64,000 nucleotides of DNA from assembly GCF_035917335.1 (NCBI RefSeq), contig NZ_CP109067.1:7129001-7193000 (forward strand). The letters are read 5' to 3'. Shown one piece after another: positions 16,952-25,442 of this stretch. Within the stretch, counting starts at the first letter, position 1; the number at the start of each line of letters is the position of its first letter. The translations under genes were made by a program, and so were the position numbers. Origin of the DNA: Micromonospora sp. NBC_01813 (lineage in GTDB: Bacteria > Actinomycetota > Actinomycetes > Mycobacteriales > Micromonosporaceae). The notes beneath the pieces were generated by a model. The model had not been told where the DNA came from. It made no database searches and was given only the letters and a program-made list of their open reading frames with translations.

Positions 16952-19900
16952 TCTCCCTGTTGCTGTCCATGCTCACCGCCCGGCGCGGCCAGGCGATGGT
17001 CGTCTTCCTGTTGAGCGCCTTCGCCACCGCTGCGGCGGTCACCGGTCCGGCGTACCTGGCCGCCGCCGACCGGGCGGTGGTCGCAGCGGAGATCGCGGCC
17101 GCCGGGCGCGCCGACCGGACGGTCACCCTGTCCATTCCCGGCCTTGCCCCTGGCGAGGAGGAGGCGTTCCGGGCCGTCACCGGCGCGGCGCTGAACCTGC
17201 CCGGCTTCCGCTCCGTCTACACGGTGCAGCTGCCGACACTGGGGCTGGATCCGGGTGTCGGTGAGATCTCCTACCTGGTCTTCCGTGAGGACGTGTGCGC
17301 GAACCTGCGGATGGTGGCCGGCCGGTGCCTGATGTCGCCGCGGGAGGTCATCGTCGGGCAGGACACCGCGCGCCGGCTGGATCTGCTCCCCGGCACGTCC
17401 CTCACCGTCGCCGCGGCCGAGTACAACCAGGCGCAGCGGATCTACGTCCCGGTCGGCGAGCCGGCCGAAGTGAGCGTCGTCGGCGTCTACGCGCCGCAGG
17501 ATCCGGACGCCATCTACTGGGGACGGACGCCGTACTTCATGCCGGGCGCGACGGAGTCCCAGCGCGAGCCGATCTTCACCGGCCGGTACACCGTCGACAA
17601 CATCGACCGCCGCAGCGACTACCGCGCCATCGACGCGTTGGCCGAGACCGACGCGTTGCACCTGGACCGGTTGGCGGAGCTGGACAGCCGACTGACCAGC
17701 CTCGACAACGCGATCCGGGTCAACGGCGGTGGTTTCGTCTTCCTCAACGACACCGTCAGCCCGCTGCTGGACGAGATCGAGGCGTCCCGGGCGCTCACCC
17801 GGCAGGTGGTGCCGGTCGCGGCCGTCCCGTTGGTGATCCTCTGCCTGTTCGTCATCTTCGTCGCGGTCGCGGCCGGCACCGTGGCCCGGCGTACCGAACT
17901 GGGGTTGCTGGCCCTGCGGGGAACGCCGCGCCGGGTCCGGTGGGCCCTCGTCGCGGGCGAACCGGCGGCCGCGATCGTGCTCGGCGCGCCGGTCGGCTAC
18001 CTGTTGGGTTCGCTGATCGTCGGGGTACTCGCCGGACTACGGCTGGAGGACGGCCGGTTCGCCCCGGTGACGTCGGTCGCGGCCGTGCTGGCCGGGTGCG
18101 CCGCGCTCGCCGGTGCCCTGCTCGCCGGGCTGCTAGCCCAACGTCAGGAGTTGGCCAGGCCGGTCGCCGACCTGCTGCGTCGGGTGCCGCCCCGGTCCCG
18201 GTTCTGGACGTCGTTGCTGATCGAGGCGGTCCTGATCGCCCTCACCGCGGTCGCCGTCGCCCAACTACGGATCTTCGACAGCGAACTCGTCGGCCTGTCC
18301 GTGCTGGTGCCGACGCTGATCGGGGTGACCGTGGCGCTGATCACGGCGCGCGCGGTGGCACCGCTGACCGCCCGACTCGGCTCCGCCGCGCTGCGCGGCG
18401 GCCGGCTCGGGCCCGCGCTGGGGCTGCTGCATCTGGCCCGCCAACCGGCCAACCACCGCCTGTTCACCCTGCTCGCCGTCACCGTGGCGCTGACCGGATA
18501 CGCGGCCAGCGCGTTCGACGTCGCGCAGCAGTCCCGGACGGCGCGGGCCGAGGTGCAGGCCGGGGCGGACCGGGTGCTGACCCTGCTGCCGGTCGACGCC
18601 GGGACGCTGCTGGCCACCGTGCGGTCGGTCGACCCCGACGGCGGGTACGCCATGGCGGTCGGCTTCAGCGACATCGGCACGGACACCCCGGTGCTGCTCG
18701 CCGACACCTCGGCGCTGGCCGCCGCCGCCCGCTGGCGGCCCGAGTTCGGTCCCGACCCGGCGGCCCTCGTTGCCGCCCTGCGGCCACCGGCTGCCGACCC
18801 GACCACCGTCACCGGGACCGAACTCTCCGTCGACCTGGTGGTCGCAGCGACCGACCCGGACGACGACCGGGCCGACGCGGTCCACGCCGTCCGGTTCACC
18901 GTGCACCTGCGATTGGCAACCGGACGCGCGATAGTCGCATCCGCGTTCGCCGGTGCCGGGCAGCGCACCTACCAGGTGCCGGTCGACTGCGCGGCGGGAT
19001 GCCAGCTCACCGGATTCTCCGTACGGGTCGAGCCGGGCAGCACCGGCGGCGGGGTAGGCCTCGACGGGCAGGCCGACCCGGCGGAACACGAGGTGACCCT
19101 GACCGGGCTCGCCGTCGACGGAACCCGGCTGCTCGGGCCGGCGGAACTCACCGAGGCGCAGGCCTGGCGGGATCCCACCGGATCCGAGGTCCAGGTCGGG
19201 CCGACCGGGTTGCGGCTGACCGCCGGTGGCGTCGCCGCCGATCCGTGGGCACTACCGGCCGACACCCCCTACCCGGTGCCGGCACTGGTCACCGGGGCCG
19301 GCGGGCAGCCACCCGTCCTCGACCCGACCGGCACCACACTTCCCACCGGAGCGCAGATGACGTCCGCCACCGACCCGGTCGCGGTGCTGCCGGCGCTGGG
19401 CGGCCGTGGCGTGCTGGTCGACCTGGAGTACGCGGTGCGGGCAGTCCCCGAGAACACCCCGCTCGACCGGGCCCAGGTGTGGCTCGGCAGTCAGGCACCG
19501 GCGGACATCGCCGACCGGCTGGCCGACACCGGGCTCGTGGTGACCGGCGAGGTCACCCCGGAGCAGGTCCGGGCGGAGCTCGACCAGCAGGCACCAGCGC
19601 TGGCGATCTGGTTCCACCTGCTCGCCGCCGCACTGGCGGTGCTCCTCGCCTGCTCCGGGATCGCGTTGCTGGCGATGGTCGACCGCCGGCGCCGCGCCGA
19701 GGACCTCGGCGCCTTGCTGCTGCAGGGACTGCCGGCCCGGGTCGCGACCCGATCGCTGATGTGGAGTTCACTGCCGGCGGTGCTGTTGGCCACGCTGACC
19801 GGGCTGGGCGGAGCCCTACTGGCCTGGTGGGCGACCGGGATCTACCTGCCGGTCGTCGTCGCCGGGTCCGTTCCGCTCGCCCCGGTCGAATGGCCCCGGC

Positions 19901-19992
19901 CGGCCGCCGTGCTGATACCGGTGATCGGGGTCATGGTGCTGTTCGGGGCGGTGGCGCTGGCGTTGGGACGCGCCGCCCGCGTGCGAGACTAG
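16948..19992 (+). CDS. Giant FtsX-like ABC permease, second of a pair
   Basis: A 1,014-residue paralogue of the preceding permease with the same order of parts: N-terminal helix (ISLLLSMLTARRGQAMVV...), a first extracytoplasmic domain, a group of helices at about 285-530, a second extracytoplasmic domain and three C-terminal helices from about 890. A CANLR...GRCLMSPREV segment around residues 115-133 matches the first permease's CEHLS...GACPRRPGEV, so both share a pair of cysteines that could form a disulfide outside the cell. The ATG at 16948 overlaps the preceding stop, pointing to coupled translation and a heterodimer. Confidence 0.85.
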   Translation: MISLLLSMLTARRGQAMVVFLLSAFATAAAVTGPAYLAAADRAVVAAEIAAAGRADRTVTLSIPGLAPGEEEAFRAVTGAALNLPGFRSVYTVQLPTLGLDPGVGEISYLVFREDVCANLRMVAGRCLMSPREVIVGQDTARRLDLLPGTSLTVAAAEYNQAQRIYVPVGEPAEVSVVGVYAPQDPDAIYWGRTPYFMPGATESQREPIFTGRYTVDNIDRRSDYRAIDALAETDALHLDRLAELDSRLTSLDNAIRVNGGGFVFLNDTVSPLLDEIEASRALTRQVVPVAAVPLVILCLFVIFVAVAAGTVARRTELGLLALRGTPRRVRWALVAGEPAAAIVLGAPVGYLLGSLIVGVLAGLRLEDGRFAPVTSVAAVLAGCAALAGALLAGLLAQRQELARPVADLLRRVPPRSRFWTSLLIEAVLIALTAVAVAQLRIFDSELVGLSVLVPTLIGVTVALITARAVAPLTARLGSAALRGGRLGPALGLLHLARQPANHRLFTLLAVTVALTGYAASAFDVAQQSRTARAEVQAGADRVLTLLPVDAGTLLATVRSVDPDGGYAMAVGFSDIGTDTPVLLADTSALAAAARWRPEFGPDPAALVAALRPPAADPTTVTGTELSVDLVVAATDPDDDRADAVHAVRFTVHLRLATGRAIVASAFAGAGQRTYQVPVDCAAGCQLTGFSVRVEPGSTGGGVGLDGQADPAEHEVTLTGLAVDGTRLLGPAELTEAQAWRDPTGSEVQVGPTGLRLTAGGVAADPWALPADTPYPVPALVTGAGGQPPVLDPTGTTLPTGAQMTSATDPVAVLPALGGRGVLVDLEYAVRAVPENTPLDRAQVWLGSQAPADIADRLADTGLVVTGEVTPEQVRAELDQQAPALAIWFHLLAAALAVLLACSGIALLAMVDRRRRAEDLGALLLQGLPARVATRSLMWSSLPAVLLATLTGLGGALLAWWATGIYLPVVVAGSVPLAPVEWPRPAAVLIPVIGVMVLFGAVALALGRAARVRD

Positions 19993-19998
19993 GTAACC

Positions 19999-20949
19999 AT
20001 GAGCGACCCACGTACCACCCCGTCGATCTTCACTCGCGGCGCGGTAGACCTGAGCTCCCTGCGCAGCCCCGCGCCGGCCGGCCCGCGGCCCGCCGAAGGA
20101 GCCCCGACCCGTGCCGGTGGCGGGCCGGCCGGTGGCCCGTCGACCGGTGCGCCAGCCGCCGCACCGGGCAATACCGGTGGTGTCGTCGTCATCGACGTCA
20201 CCGAGGCGACCTTCCAGTCGGAGGTCCTCGAACGGTCGATGACCACACCGGTGGTCATCGACTTCTGGGCCGAGTGGTGCCAGCCGTGCAAGCAGCTGTC
20301 GCCACTGTTGGAGCGGCTCGCCGCCGAGGGCGGCGGCGCCTGGGTGCTGGCCAAGATCGACGTGGACAGCAACCAGCGGCTGGCCCAGATGTTCCGGGTG
20401 CAGTCCATCCCGATGGTGTACGCCGTCGTCGGCGGCCAGCCGGTCGACGCGTTCGCCGGTGCCGTGCCCGAAGCACAGCTGCGGCAGTGGATCGGCGCGG
20501 TACTCAAGGCCGGCGGCGTCGCCGTCGAGGTCCCGGAGGACCCGATGCTCGGCGCCGCCGACGAGGCGCTGATGATGGGCGACCTCGACGCGGCCGAACA
20601 GGCGTACCGGAAGATCCTCAACGAGTCACCGGCGGACGCCGCGGCCGAAGCCGGCCTCGCCCAGGTCACCCTGGCCCGGCGGGTGCAGGGCGTGCAGCCG
20701 GCCGCCGTCTTCGCCGCCGCGCAGGCCGCCCCGGACGACATCGCCGCCCAGCTACTCGCCGCCGACGTCGAGGTGCTCAGCGGCCAGGCCGAGCAGGCCT
20801 ACGACCGGCTGGTCGGTCTGATCCGGCGCAGCGCCGGCGACGACCGGGAGACCATCCGCAAACATCTGGTGTCGCTGTTCACCGTCGCCGGGCCGGACGA
20901 CCCGGCGGTGGCGAAGGCCCGCCGCGCGCTGGCCAGCGCGTTGTTCTGA
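19999..20949 (+). CDS. Thioredoxin-domain protein with TPR-like C terminus (YbbN/CnoX-like)
   Basis: A 316-residue cytoplasmic protein. Residues 1-60 are a Pro/Ala/Gly-rich disordered leader. A thioredoxin fold follows at about 62-175 with the active-site WCQPC in [13 protein letters not shown] and the cis-proline in QSIPMVYAV. The C-terminal ~140 residues are helical, with the tetratricopeptide-like pattern of YbbN ([20 protein letters not shown]). YbbN/CnoX proteins are redox-linked chaperones or holdases. The gene starts 6 bp after the second permease and ends 9 bp before the arginase-family gene, so it is part of the same transcript. Confidence 0.88.
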   Translation: MSDPRTTPSIFTRGAVDLSSLRSPAPAGPRPAEGAPTRAGGGPAGGPSTGAPAAAPGNTGGVVVIDVTEATFQSEVLERSMTTPVVIDFWAEWCQPCKQLSPLLERLAAEGGGAWVLAKIDVDSNQRLAQMFRVQSIPMVYAVVGGQPVDAFAGAVPEAQLRQWIGAVLKAGGVAVEVPEDPMLGAADEALMMGDLDAAEQAYRKILNESPADAAAEAGLAQVTLARRVQGVQPAAVFAAAQAAPDDIAAQLLAADVEVLSGQAEQAYDRLVGLIRRSAGDDRETIRKHLVSLFTVAGPDDPAVAKARRALASALF

Positions 20950-20958
20950 GTCGCGTCG

Positions 20959-22236
20959 ATGCGCCGGATAGCCGTTCTTGACGCACCGTCGAACCTCGGT
21001 CTGCGCCCGCCGACCGGGACGTCGGTGCCCGGCTGCGCGAAAGCGCCCGGCGCACTACGCGACCACGCCCTGCTGGCCCGGCTCGGCGCCCGTGACGCCG
21101 GCTGTCTGACCCCGCCCCGGTACGACCCGCTGGACTGGCGTCCCGGTGACGGGGTCTGCCACGCCGGGTCGATCTCGGCGTACTCGGTGGCGCTCGCCGG
21201 GCGGATCGGCGCGATCATCGACGCCGGCGAGTTCCCACTGGTGCTCGGCGGTGACTGCTCGGTCCTGCTCGGCGGCGCACTCGCCATGCACCGCCTCGGT
21301 GAGGCGGTCGGCGGACGGATCGGCCTGGTCTTCGTCGACGGCCACTCCGACTTCCGGCACCCCGGCAACGCCTCCTACGTGGGGGCGGCCGCCGGCGAGG
21401 ACCTGGCCCTGGTCACCGGCCGGGGCCAGCCGGACCTGGCGGCGATCGAGGGCCGTCGGCCGTACTTCCGCGACATCGACGTGGTGGTGCTCGGCATCCG
21501 CGCGCAGGACGAGTACCGGCTTGACCTGCAGGCGGCCGGGATCGTCACCCGACCGGTGCCGGCGCTGCGCGCCGAGGGCGCGGCCCGCAGCGCGCAGTGG
21601 GCCCGCGACCAGCTGATCGACTGCGCCGGCTACTGGGTGCACGTCGACGTCGACGTGCTCGACCCGGCGGTGATGCCGGCGGTCGACGCGCCGGACCCGG
21701 GTGGGATCGCCTTCGCCGAGCTGGAGCTGCTGCTCGCGGAGCTGGTCGACACCCCGCACTGTCTCGGCGTGGAACTCACCGTCTTCGACCCGGACTACGA
21801 CCCGGACGGCACGTACGCCGCCGAGATCGTGTCGACCATGGTCGCCGGCCTGCGCCCGGTGCACCGGGACCGCGCTCCGGCCGACGCGGCCACGACGCCG
21901 ACTTCGCCTACATCGGAGACGACGGAGGCACCGGCTCCGGTCGTCGAGGCGGCGACGACACCTGCGGTCGTCGAGCCGACCGCTGAGCCCACTGCAGAAC
22001 CAGCCGTTGAGGCTGCCGTCGAGCCGGGCCTACCTGCGGTGGCGGCGCTGCGGCCCGCTGTGCCACTGGTCCCGCCGGTGACCCTGTCGGTCGCCGACCG
22101 GATCGCACCGCGTGGGTCGGCCAAGCCAGGACGGCTCCGGCGACCAGCGCCGTCCCCACGGCCGCCGGCCGCCGACTCCACCGAACCGCCGTCGCCGCCG
22201 GTGGCCACCGAAGCGCCAGCTCCGTCCGAAGACTGA
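20959..22236 (+). CDS. Arginase/agmatinase-family protein with long disordered tail
   Basis: A 425-residue protein of which about 300 residues form a ureohydrolase domain. The manganese motifs are GGDCS, DGHSD and HVDVDVLDP. In arginases the first is GGDHS, so a metal-binding His is replaced by Cys while the Asp/His ligands in the other two motifs are kept. Activity on arginine is therefore uncertain, and another guanidino compound is possible. The last ~120 residues are Pro/Ala/Thr/Glu-rich, with repeated TAEPTAEPAVEAAVEP-type units, and look disordered. It starts 9 bp after the thioredoxin gene. The 3' end meets the flavoprotein gene with a 1-bp gap. Confidence 0.82.
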   Translation: MRRIAVLDAPSNLGLRPPTGTSVPGCAKAPGALRDHALLARLGARDAGCLTPPRYDPLDWRPGDGVCHAGSISAYSVALAGRIGAIIDAGEFPLVLGGDCSVLLGGALAMHRLGEAVGGRIGLVFVDGHSDFRHPGNASYVGAAAGEDLALVTGRGQPDLAAIEGRRPYFRDIDVVVLGIRAQDEYRLDLQAAGIVTRPVPALRAEGAARSAQWARDQLIDCAGYWVHVDVDVLDPAVMPAVDAPDPGGIAFAELELLLAELVDTPHCLGVELTVFDPDYDPDGTYAAEIVSTMVAGLRPVHRDRAPADAATTPTSPTSETTEAPAPVVEAATTPAVVEPTAEPTAEPAVEAAVEPGLPAVAALRPAVPLVPPVTLSVADRIAPRGSAKPGRLRRPAPSPRPPAADSTEPPSPPVATEAPAPSED

Positions 22237-22237
22237 G

Positions 22238-22765
22238 TCAGTCGCGATCGTGCGTCGTCAGTAGGTCGAGCACGGCTTTCCACTGGAACGGTCCGTCCGG
22301 GACGGCCGGCCGCAGGGCGTCGGTGGCAGTGAAGCGAACTCCGGCACCGGCGAGCAGCTCGATGCTGCGGCTGAAGGCCGGGTGGGCGGCGAGTACCGCC
22401 TTGGCGTACGGCGAGGCGATGACTGGCGTACCCGACCCCAACGCCTCGTTGAGGATGCCCAACGCCGCCGTGTTGTTGGTGCCGGCGGCCCACTGATTGA
22501 TCGTGTTGAAGGTGGCGGGTGCGACGATGATGGCATCGGCCCTCGGCAGCGACTTCGGCTCCTGTGGTCCGCGTGGTTCGCGTTTGACCGGGTGGCCGGT
22601 GATCCGCTCAAGGGATTCCGGATCAACCCATGCGGCAGCGGCCTCGGTCATGACGGGGTATACGTCCCAGCCGTCGTTGCGGAGTCGTTCAGCCAGCTCG
22701 GCGACCCGGGCGGCCGGCGGTGCGGCGCAGATGACGAGTAGGACAACGGGGGTGGCTTCGGTCAT
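22238..22765 (-). CDS. Flavoprotein of the HFCD/phosphopantothenoylcysteine decarboxylase fold
   Basis: A 175-residue flavoprotein-family protein. The N-terminal strand VVLLVICAAPPAA replaces the usual Gly-Ser-Ile-Ala motif. Family landmarks are VYPVMTEAAAAWV, the ADAIIVAPATFNTINQWAAG segment (the PASANT-like region) and GTPVIASPYAKAVL. It probably binds FMN, but its length fits the single-domain group whose substrates are mostly unknown. The ATG at 22765 overlaps the stop of a tiny upstream reading frame (TCATGA), which in turn overlaps the GntR gene, suggesting a coupled regulator-enzyme unit. Confidence 0.8.
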   Translation of the reverse strand: MTEATPVVLLVICAAPPAARVAELAERLRNDGWDVYPVMTEAAAAWVDPESLERITGHPVKREPRGPQEPKSLPRADAIIVAPATFNTINQWAAGTNNTAALGILNEALGSGTPVIASPYAKAVLAAHPAFSRSIELLAGAGVRFTATDALRPAVPDGPFQWKAVLDLLTTHDRD

Positions 22766-22890
22766 GAGTCCGGTACTCCTGCCCGGTTGGCGAGGGCTCG
22801 TAGCCCTGGCGTGTCGCTGCGGCGTTCCCGCCGGAGCAGCTTGGTGATGAGGCAAGTGGCGGTGGCGTTGAGCTTGATGGCCCGGTTCAG
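22762..22890 (-). CDS. Candidate 42-residue protein between GntR and flavoprotein genes
   Basis: No family is recognised. An open frame fills the gap exactly: a CTG at 22890 overlaps the GntR stop codon (CTGA) and the frame ends at a TGA that overlaps the flavoprotein ATG (ATGA). It would encode a basic peptide (residues 4-22 AIKLNATATCLITKLLRRE, ending ALANRAGVPDS). There is no ATG or GTG start, so CTG initiation by reinitiation or a ribosomal frameshift extending GntR would be needed. The tight overlaps and non-random composition are the only support. Confidence 0.35.
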   Translation of the reverse strand: MNRAIKLNATATCLITKLLRRERRSDTPGLRALANRAGVPDS

Positions 22891-23120
22891 CCCTGCGCTT
22901 CGTTCGGGTCGACGACGAACACGCCGACACCCTGCACGCCCTCGATCAGCCCTTCGGTCCGCAGCTTGAAGATTGCTTGGCGTACGACGATGGCTGACAC
23001 GTCGTGCTCCTTGCACAGCTGAGCGGTGGACGGAAGCTTGTCGCCTGGTGCCAGCTCACCGGAGACGATCTGGCTCCGGAGGTGGTCGGCGATCTTCTCC
23101 CACTTGGGCTTGGCGGGCAT
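22887..23120 (-). CDS. Minimal GntR-type winged-helix regulator
   Basis: A 77-residue protein that is only the GntR DNA-binding domain: WEKIADHLRSQIVSGELAPG, KLPSTAQLCKEHDVSAIVVRQAI and the wing LIEGVQGVGVFVV. There is no effector domain, as in the short wHTH proteins common in actinobacteria. ATG 23120 is preferred over an ATG eight codons upstream because agggag stands 7 bases before it. It is upstream of, and probably controls, the flavoprotein gene. Confidence 0.85.
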   Translation of the reverse strand: MPAKPKWEKIADHLRSQIVSGELAPGDKLPSTAQLCKEHDVSAIVVRQAIFKLRTEGLIEGVQGVGVFVVDPNEAQG

Positions 23121-23186
23121 GGGCGGCTCCCTGATCTGCCTCATCGATCCACTATGGCGCGCGCCGTGCCTCGGGGAGATCGGTGG

Positions 23187-25157
23187 TCAGTTGGTGGTGA
23201 GGCTGCGGAGGAAGGTCTCCGCGATCGGCACCGCGTCGCCGGACCCCGAGCCGCCCTGCTCGACGAAGACCGCGAACGCCACGTCGCCCTGCCAGCCGAT
23301 GAACCAGGCGTGCGTGTTGGCCGGGTCGTTGTCGTACTCGGCGGTGCCGGTCTTGCCGTACACCGGCTCACCCGGCACGTCCCGCAGCGCCTCGGCGGTG
23401 CCGTCGGTGACCGCCGCCCGCATCATGGCGCGCAGCGCGTCGACGGCGGCGGCGTCCAGCTGCGGACCGTCCGGGGCCGGGGACTGCGGTGCCGGCTCCG
23501 CGATCAGCGTCGGCTGCCGCCACTGACCACGGGCGACCGCTGCCGTCGCCCCGGCCATCGCCAGCGGGCTGACCAGCGTGGTGCCCTGGCCGAACGCGGC
23601 GGCGGCCCGCTCGGCCGGCGCACCACCGGTGGAGACCTTGCCGGTGAACGCGGAGACTCCCAGCCGCCACTCGCCCTCCAGTCCGAGTAGCCGGCCCGCC
23701 TCGGCCAGCCCGTCGGCGCCCAGCTCGGGCGCGAGGTTGGCGAACGTCGTGTTGCAGGATTTCGCGAAGACGGTCCGGAACGGCACCCGGCCCAGCTCGA
23801 AGCCGTTGGCGTTGGTGAAGGCCCGGCCGTCGACGGTGGCGGTCTTCGGGCAGTCGACGGCAACATCCGGGCCGACCGCGCCGGATTCGAGCAACCCGAG
23901 CGTGCTGACCATCTTGAAGGTGGATCCGGGCGGGACCTGCGCGGTGAACGCGAGGTTCTCCGTACCGCCATCGGGGCCGTTCGCGACGGCGACCAGCGCG
24001 CCGTCGCTGATCCGCACCGCGACCAGCGCGCTGCGGCGGGCCTGCCCGGCGAGGGCTGCGTCGGCGGCGGTCTGCGTCGCGACGTCCAGCGTGGTCCGCA
24101 GCGGATCACCGGGCCGGGCGTCCGAGCTGAACAGCACCTCGTCGGCGGAGACCGTGCCGTCCGGGGCGGTCCCCGCGATCTGCACCGAATACCCCGGTAC
24201 GCCGCGTAGCCGCTCCTCGTAGCCGCCCTGCAGGCCGCCGTGGCCGACCATGTCGCCGATCTCGTACCGGCCGGGGTGGGTCTCCATGTCCTGGCGCTGC
24301 ACCGGGTCGACCGTTCCGAGCAGCGCGCGGGCGAACTCGCGGGTGGGGGCCAGGTCGCGCTGCTCGCTGCGGAACCGGGTGCCCGGCAGGTCGAAGATCC
24401 GGCCGGCGACCTGGTCGTACGCCTCCTTGCGCAGGGTGACCACGTCGACGAAGGCGTCCGGCTTGGCGGCGGCGAGCCGGTCCGGCAGGTCGGTCAGGTC
24501 GATCGGCGGGCTGATCGGCGGGCGGATCGCCCGGAACGCGGCGTCGAGGTCGTCGACCAGGGCATCCGGCGAGACGACCTCGCTGGGCTGTACGCCGATC
24601 ACGACGACGTCGCGTGGCGCGACGACCGGCTCCCCGGCGCCGTCGAGGACCGGCCCGCGTCGCGGAGCGAGGCGGTTGAGCTGGAACCGGTCGCCGGCGG
24701 CGAGCTGTTCGTGGACGATGGCCGGATCCCAGATGATCTGCCAGCCGTCGTCGGCGGCCTGCCGCAGCCGGATCGAGGTGGTGTAGCTCCAGCGCACGTC
24801 GCCGGGCAGCGTCCACTCGACGGCGAGGGAGTTGGTCGCGATGTCCGCGGTGACGTCGGCTTCGCCGTCGCGGCGCAGCTGCGGCGGAGTGTCCGACAGG
24901 TCCCCGACCAGCGCGGCCAGCTCCTCGCCCACGTCGGTGGCGGGCAGTCGCTGCCCGGCCGGGGTGATGAAGCCGATCGTGGACACGTCGCCGGCCAGCC
25001 AGCCGTCGACGAAGGCGTCGACGGTGCGTTCCGGCCCGTCGTCGGACGAACAGCCGGTCAGGGCGGTCCCGGTGAGCACCAGGGCCGCGGTGAGCGCGGC
25101 TGACCAGCGGAGCCGACGGATCGGCTGGCGGTGCGGGCGCGCTGCCTCGTAACGCAT
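23187..25157 (-). CDS. Class B penicillin-binding protein, lipoprotein
   Basis: A 656-residue peptidoglycan transpeptidase. The N terminus has a lipobox (Leu33-Thr-Gly-Cys36 in TGTALTGCSS), so it is likely anchored as a lipoprotein. Next come an NTF2-like MecA_N domain (about residues 42-150), a dimerisation domain and the transpeptidase domain with the three active-site motifs: SxxK in PPGSTFKMV, SxN in KSCNTTF and KTG in YGKTGTAE. The MecA_N domain is shared with PBP2a-like proteins and with the actinobacterial PBPs that tolerate beta-lactams. Start 25157 follows ggaagggg; in-frame ATGs upstream at 25181 and 25214 are less well placed. Confidence 0.92.
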   Translation of the reverse strand: MRYEAARPHRQPIRRLRWSAALTAALVLTGTALTGCSSDDGPERTVDAFVDGWLAGDVSTIGFITPAGQRLPATDVGEELAALVGDLSDTPPQLRRDGEADVTADIATNSLAVEWTLPGDVRWSYTTSIRLRQAADDGWQIIWDPAIVHEQLAAGDRFQLNRLAPRRGPVLDGAGEPVVAPRDVVVIGVQPSEVVSPDALVDDLDAAFRAIRPPISPPIDLTDLPDRLAAAKPDAFVDVVTLRKEAYDQVAGRIFDLPGTRFRSEQRDLAPTREFARALLGTVDPVQRQDMETHPGRYEIGDMVGHGGLQGGYEERLRGVPGYSVQIAGTAPDGTVSADEVLFSSDARPGDPLRTTLDVATQTAADAALAGQARRSALVAVRISDGALVAVANGPDGGTENLAFTAQVPPGSTFKMVSTLGLLESGAVGPDVAVDCPKTATVDGRAFTNANGFELGRVPFRTVFAKSCNTTFANLAPELGADGLAEAGRLLGLEGEWRLGVSAFTGKVSTGGAPAERAAAAFGQGTTLVSPLAMAGATAAVARGQWRQPTLIAEPAPQSPAPDGPQLDAAAVDALRAMMRAAVTDGTAEALRDVPGEPVYGKTGTAEYDNDPANTHAWFIGWQGDVAFAVFVEQGGSGSGDAVPIAETFLRSLTTN

Positions 25158-25323
25158 GCGACGGTCCCCTTCCGGACGCATGGCGGACAGCCGAACGGTA
25201 GTACGTCGGCGCACCGGCCGCTGCCCCCGGCACCGGCCAGGACAGGTGATGAATCGGGGGTCCGGGGTAACCAGGAGACGCAGGTCCGTGATCCGGCCCA
25301 GGCCTTATCACGTGTGGTGTCCA

Positions 25324-25338
25324 CTTGGTGTCACTAAG
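25324..25338. promoter_or_regulatory. 15-bp near-palindrome in the PBP/glutamate dehydrogenase divergent region
   Basis: cttggtgtcactaag pairs in six of seven positions around its centre. A second copy of tggtgtc lies just upstream at 25314-25320, giving a direct repeat with an 11-bp period. The site lies in the 285-bp region between the two divergent genes, about 105 bp before the dehydrogenase start. It is a candidate operator for one or both genes. Confidence 0.35.
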
Positions 25339-25442
25339 TCGACTGCCAAGGGCTGGAGTGCCGTCAGATTGATGATCGAGAAGGCTTAGGCTTGGCCGTA
25401 GTTGACCCCACAGCGTGGTGGGGCCGAGGGGAGTCCGCACCA

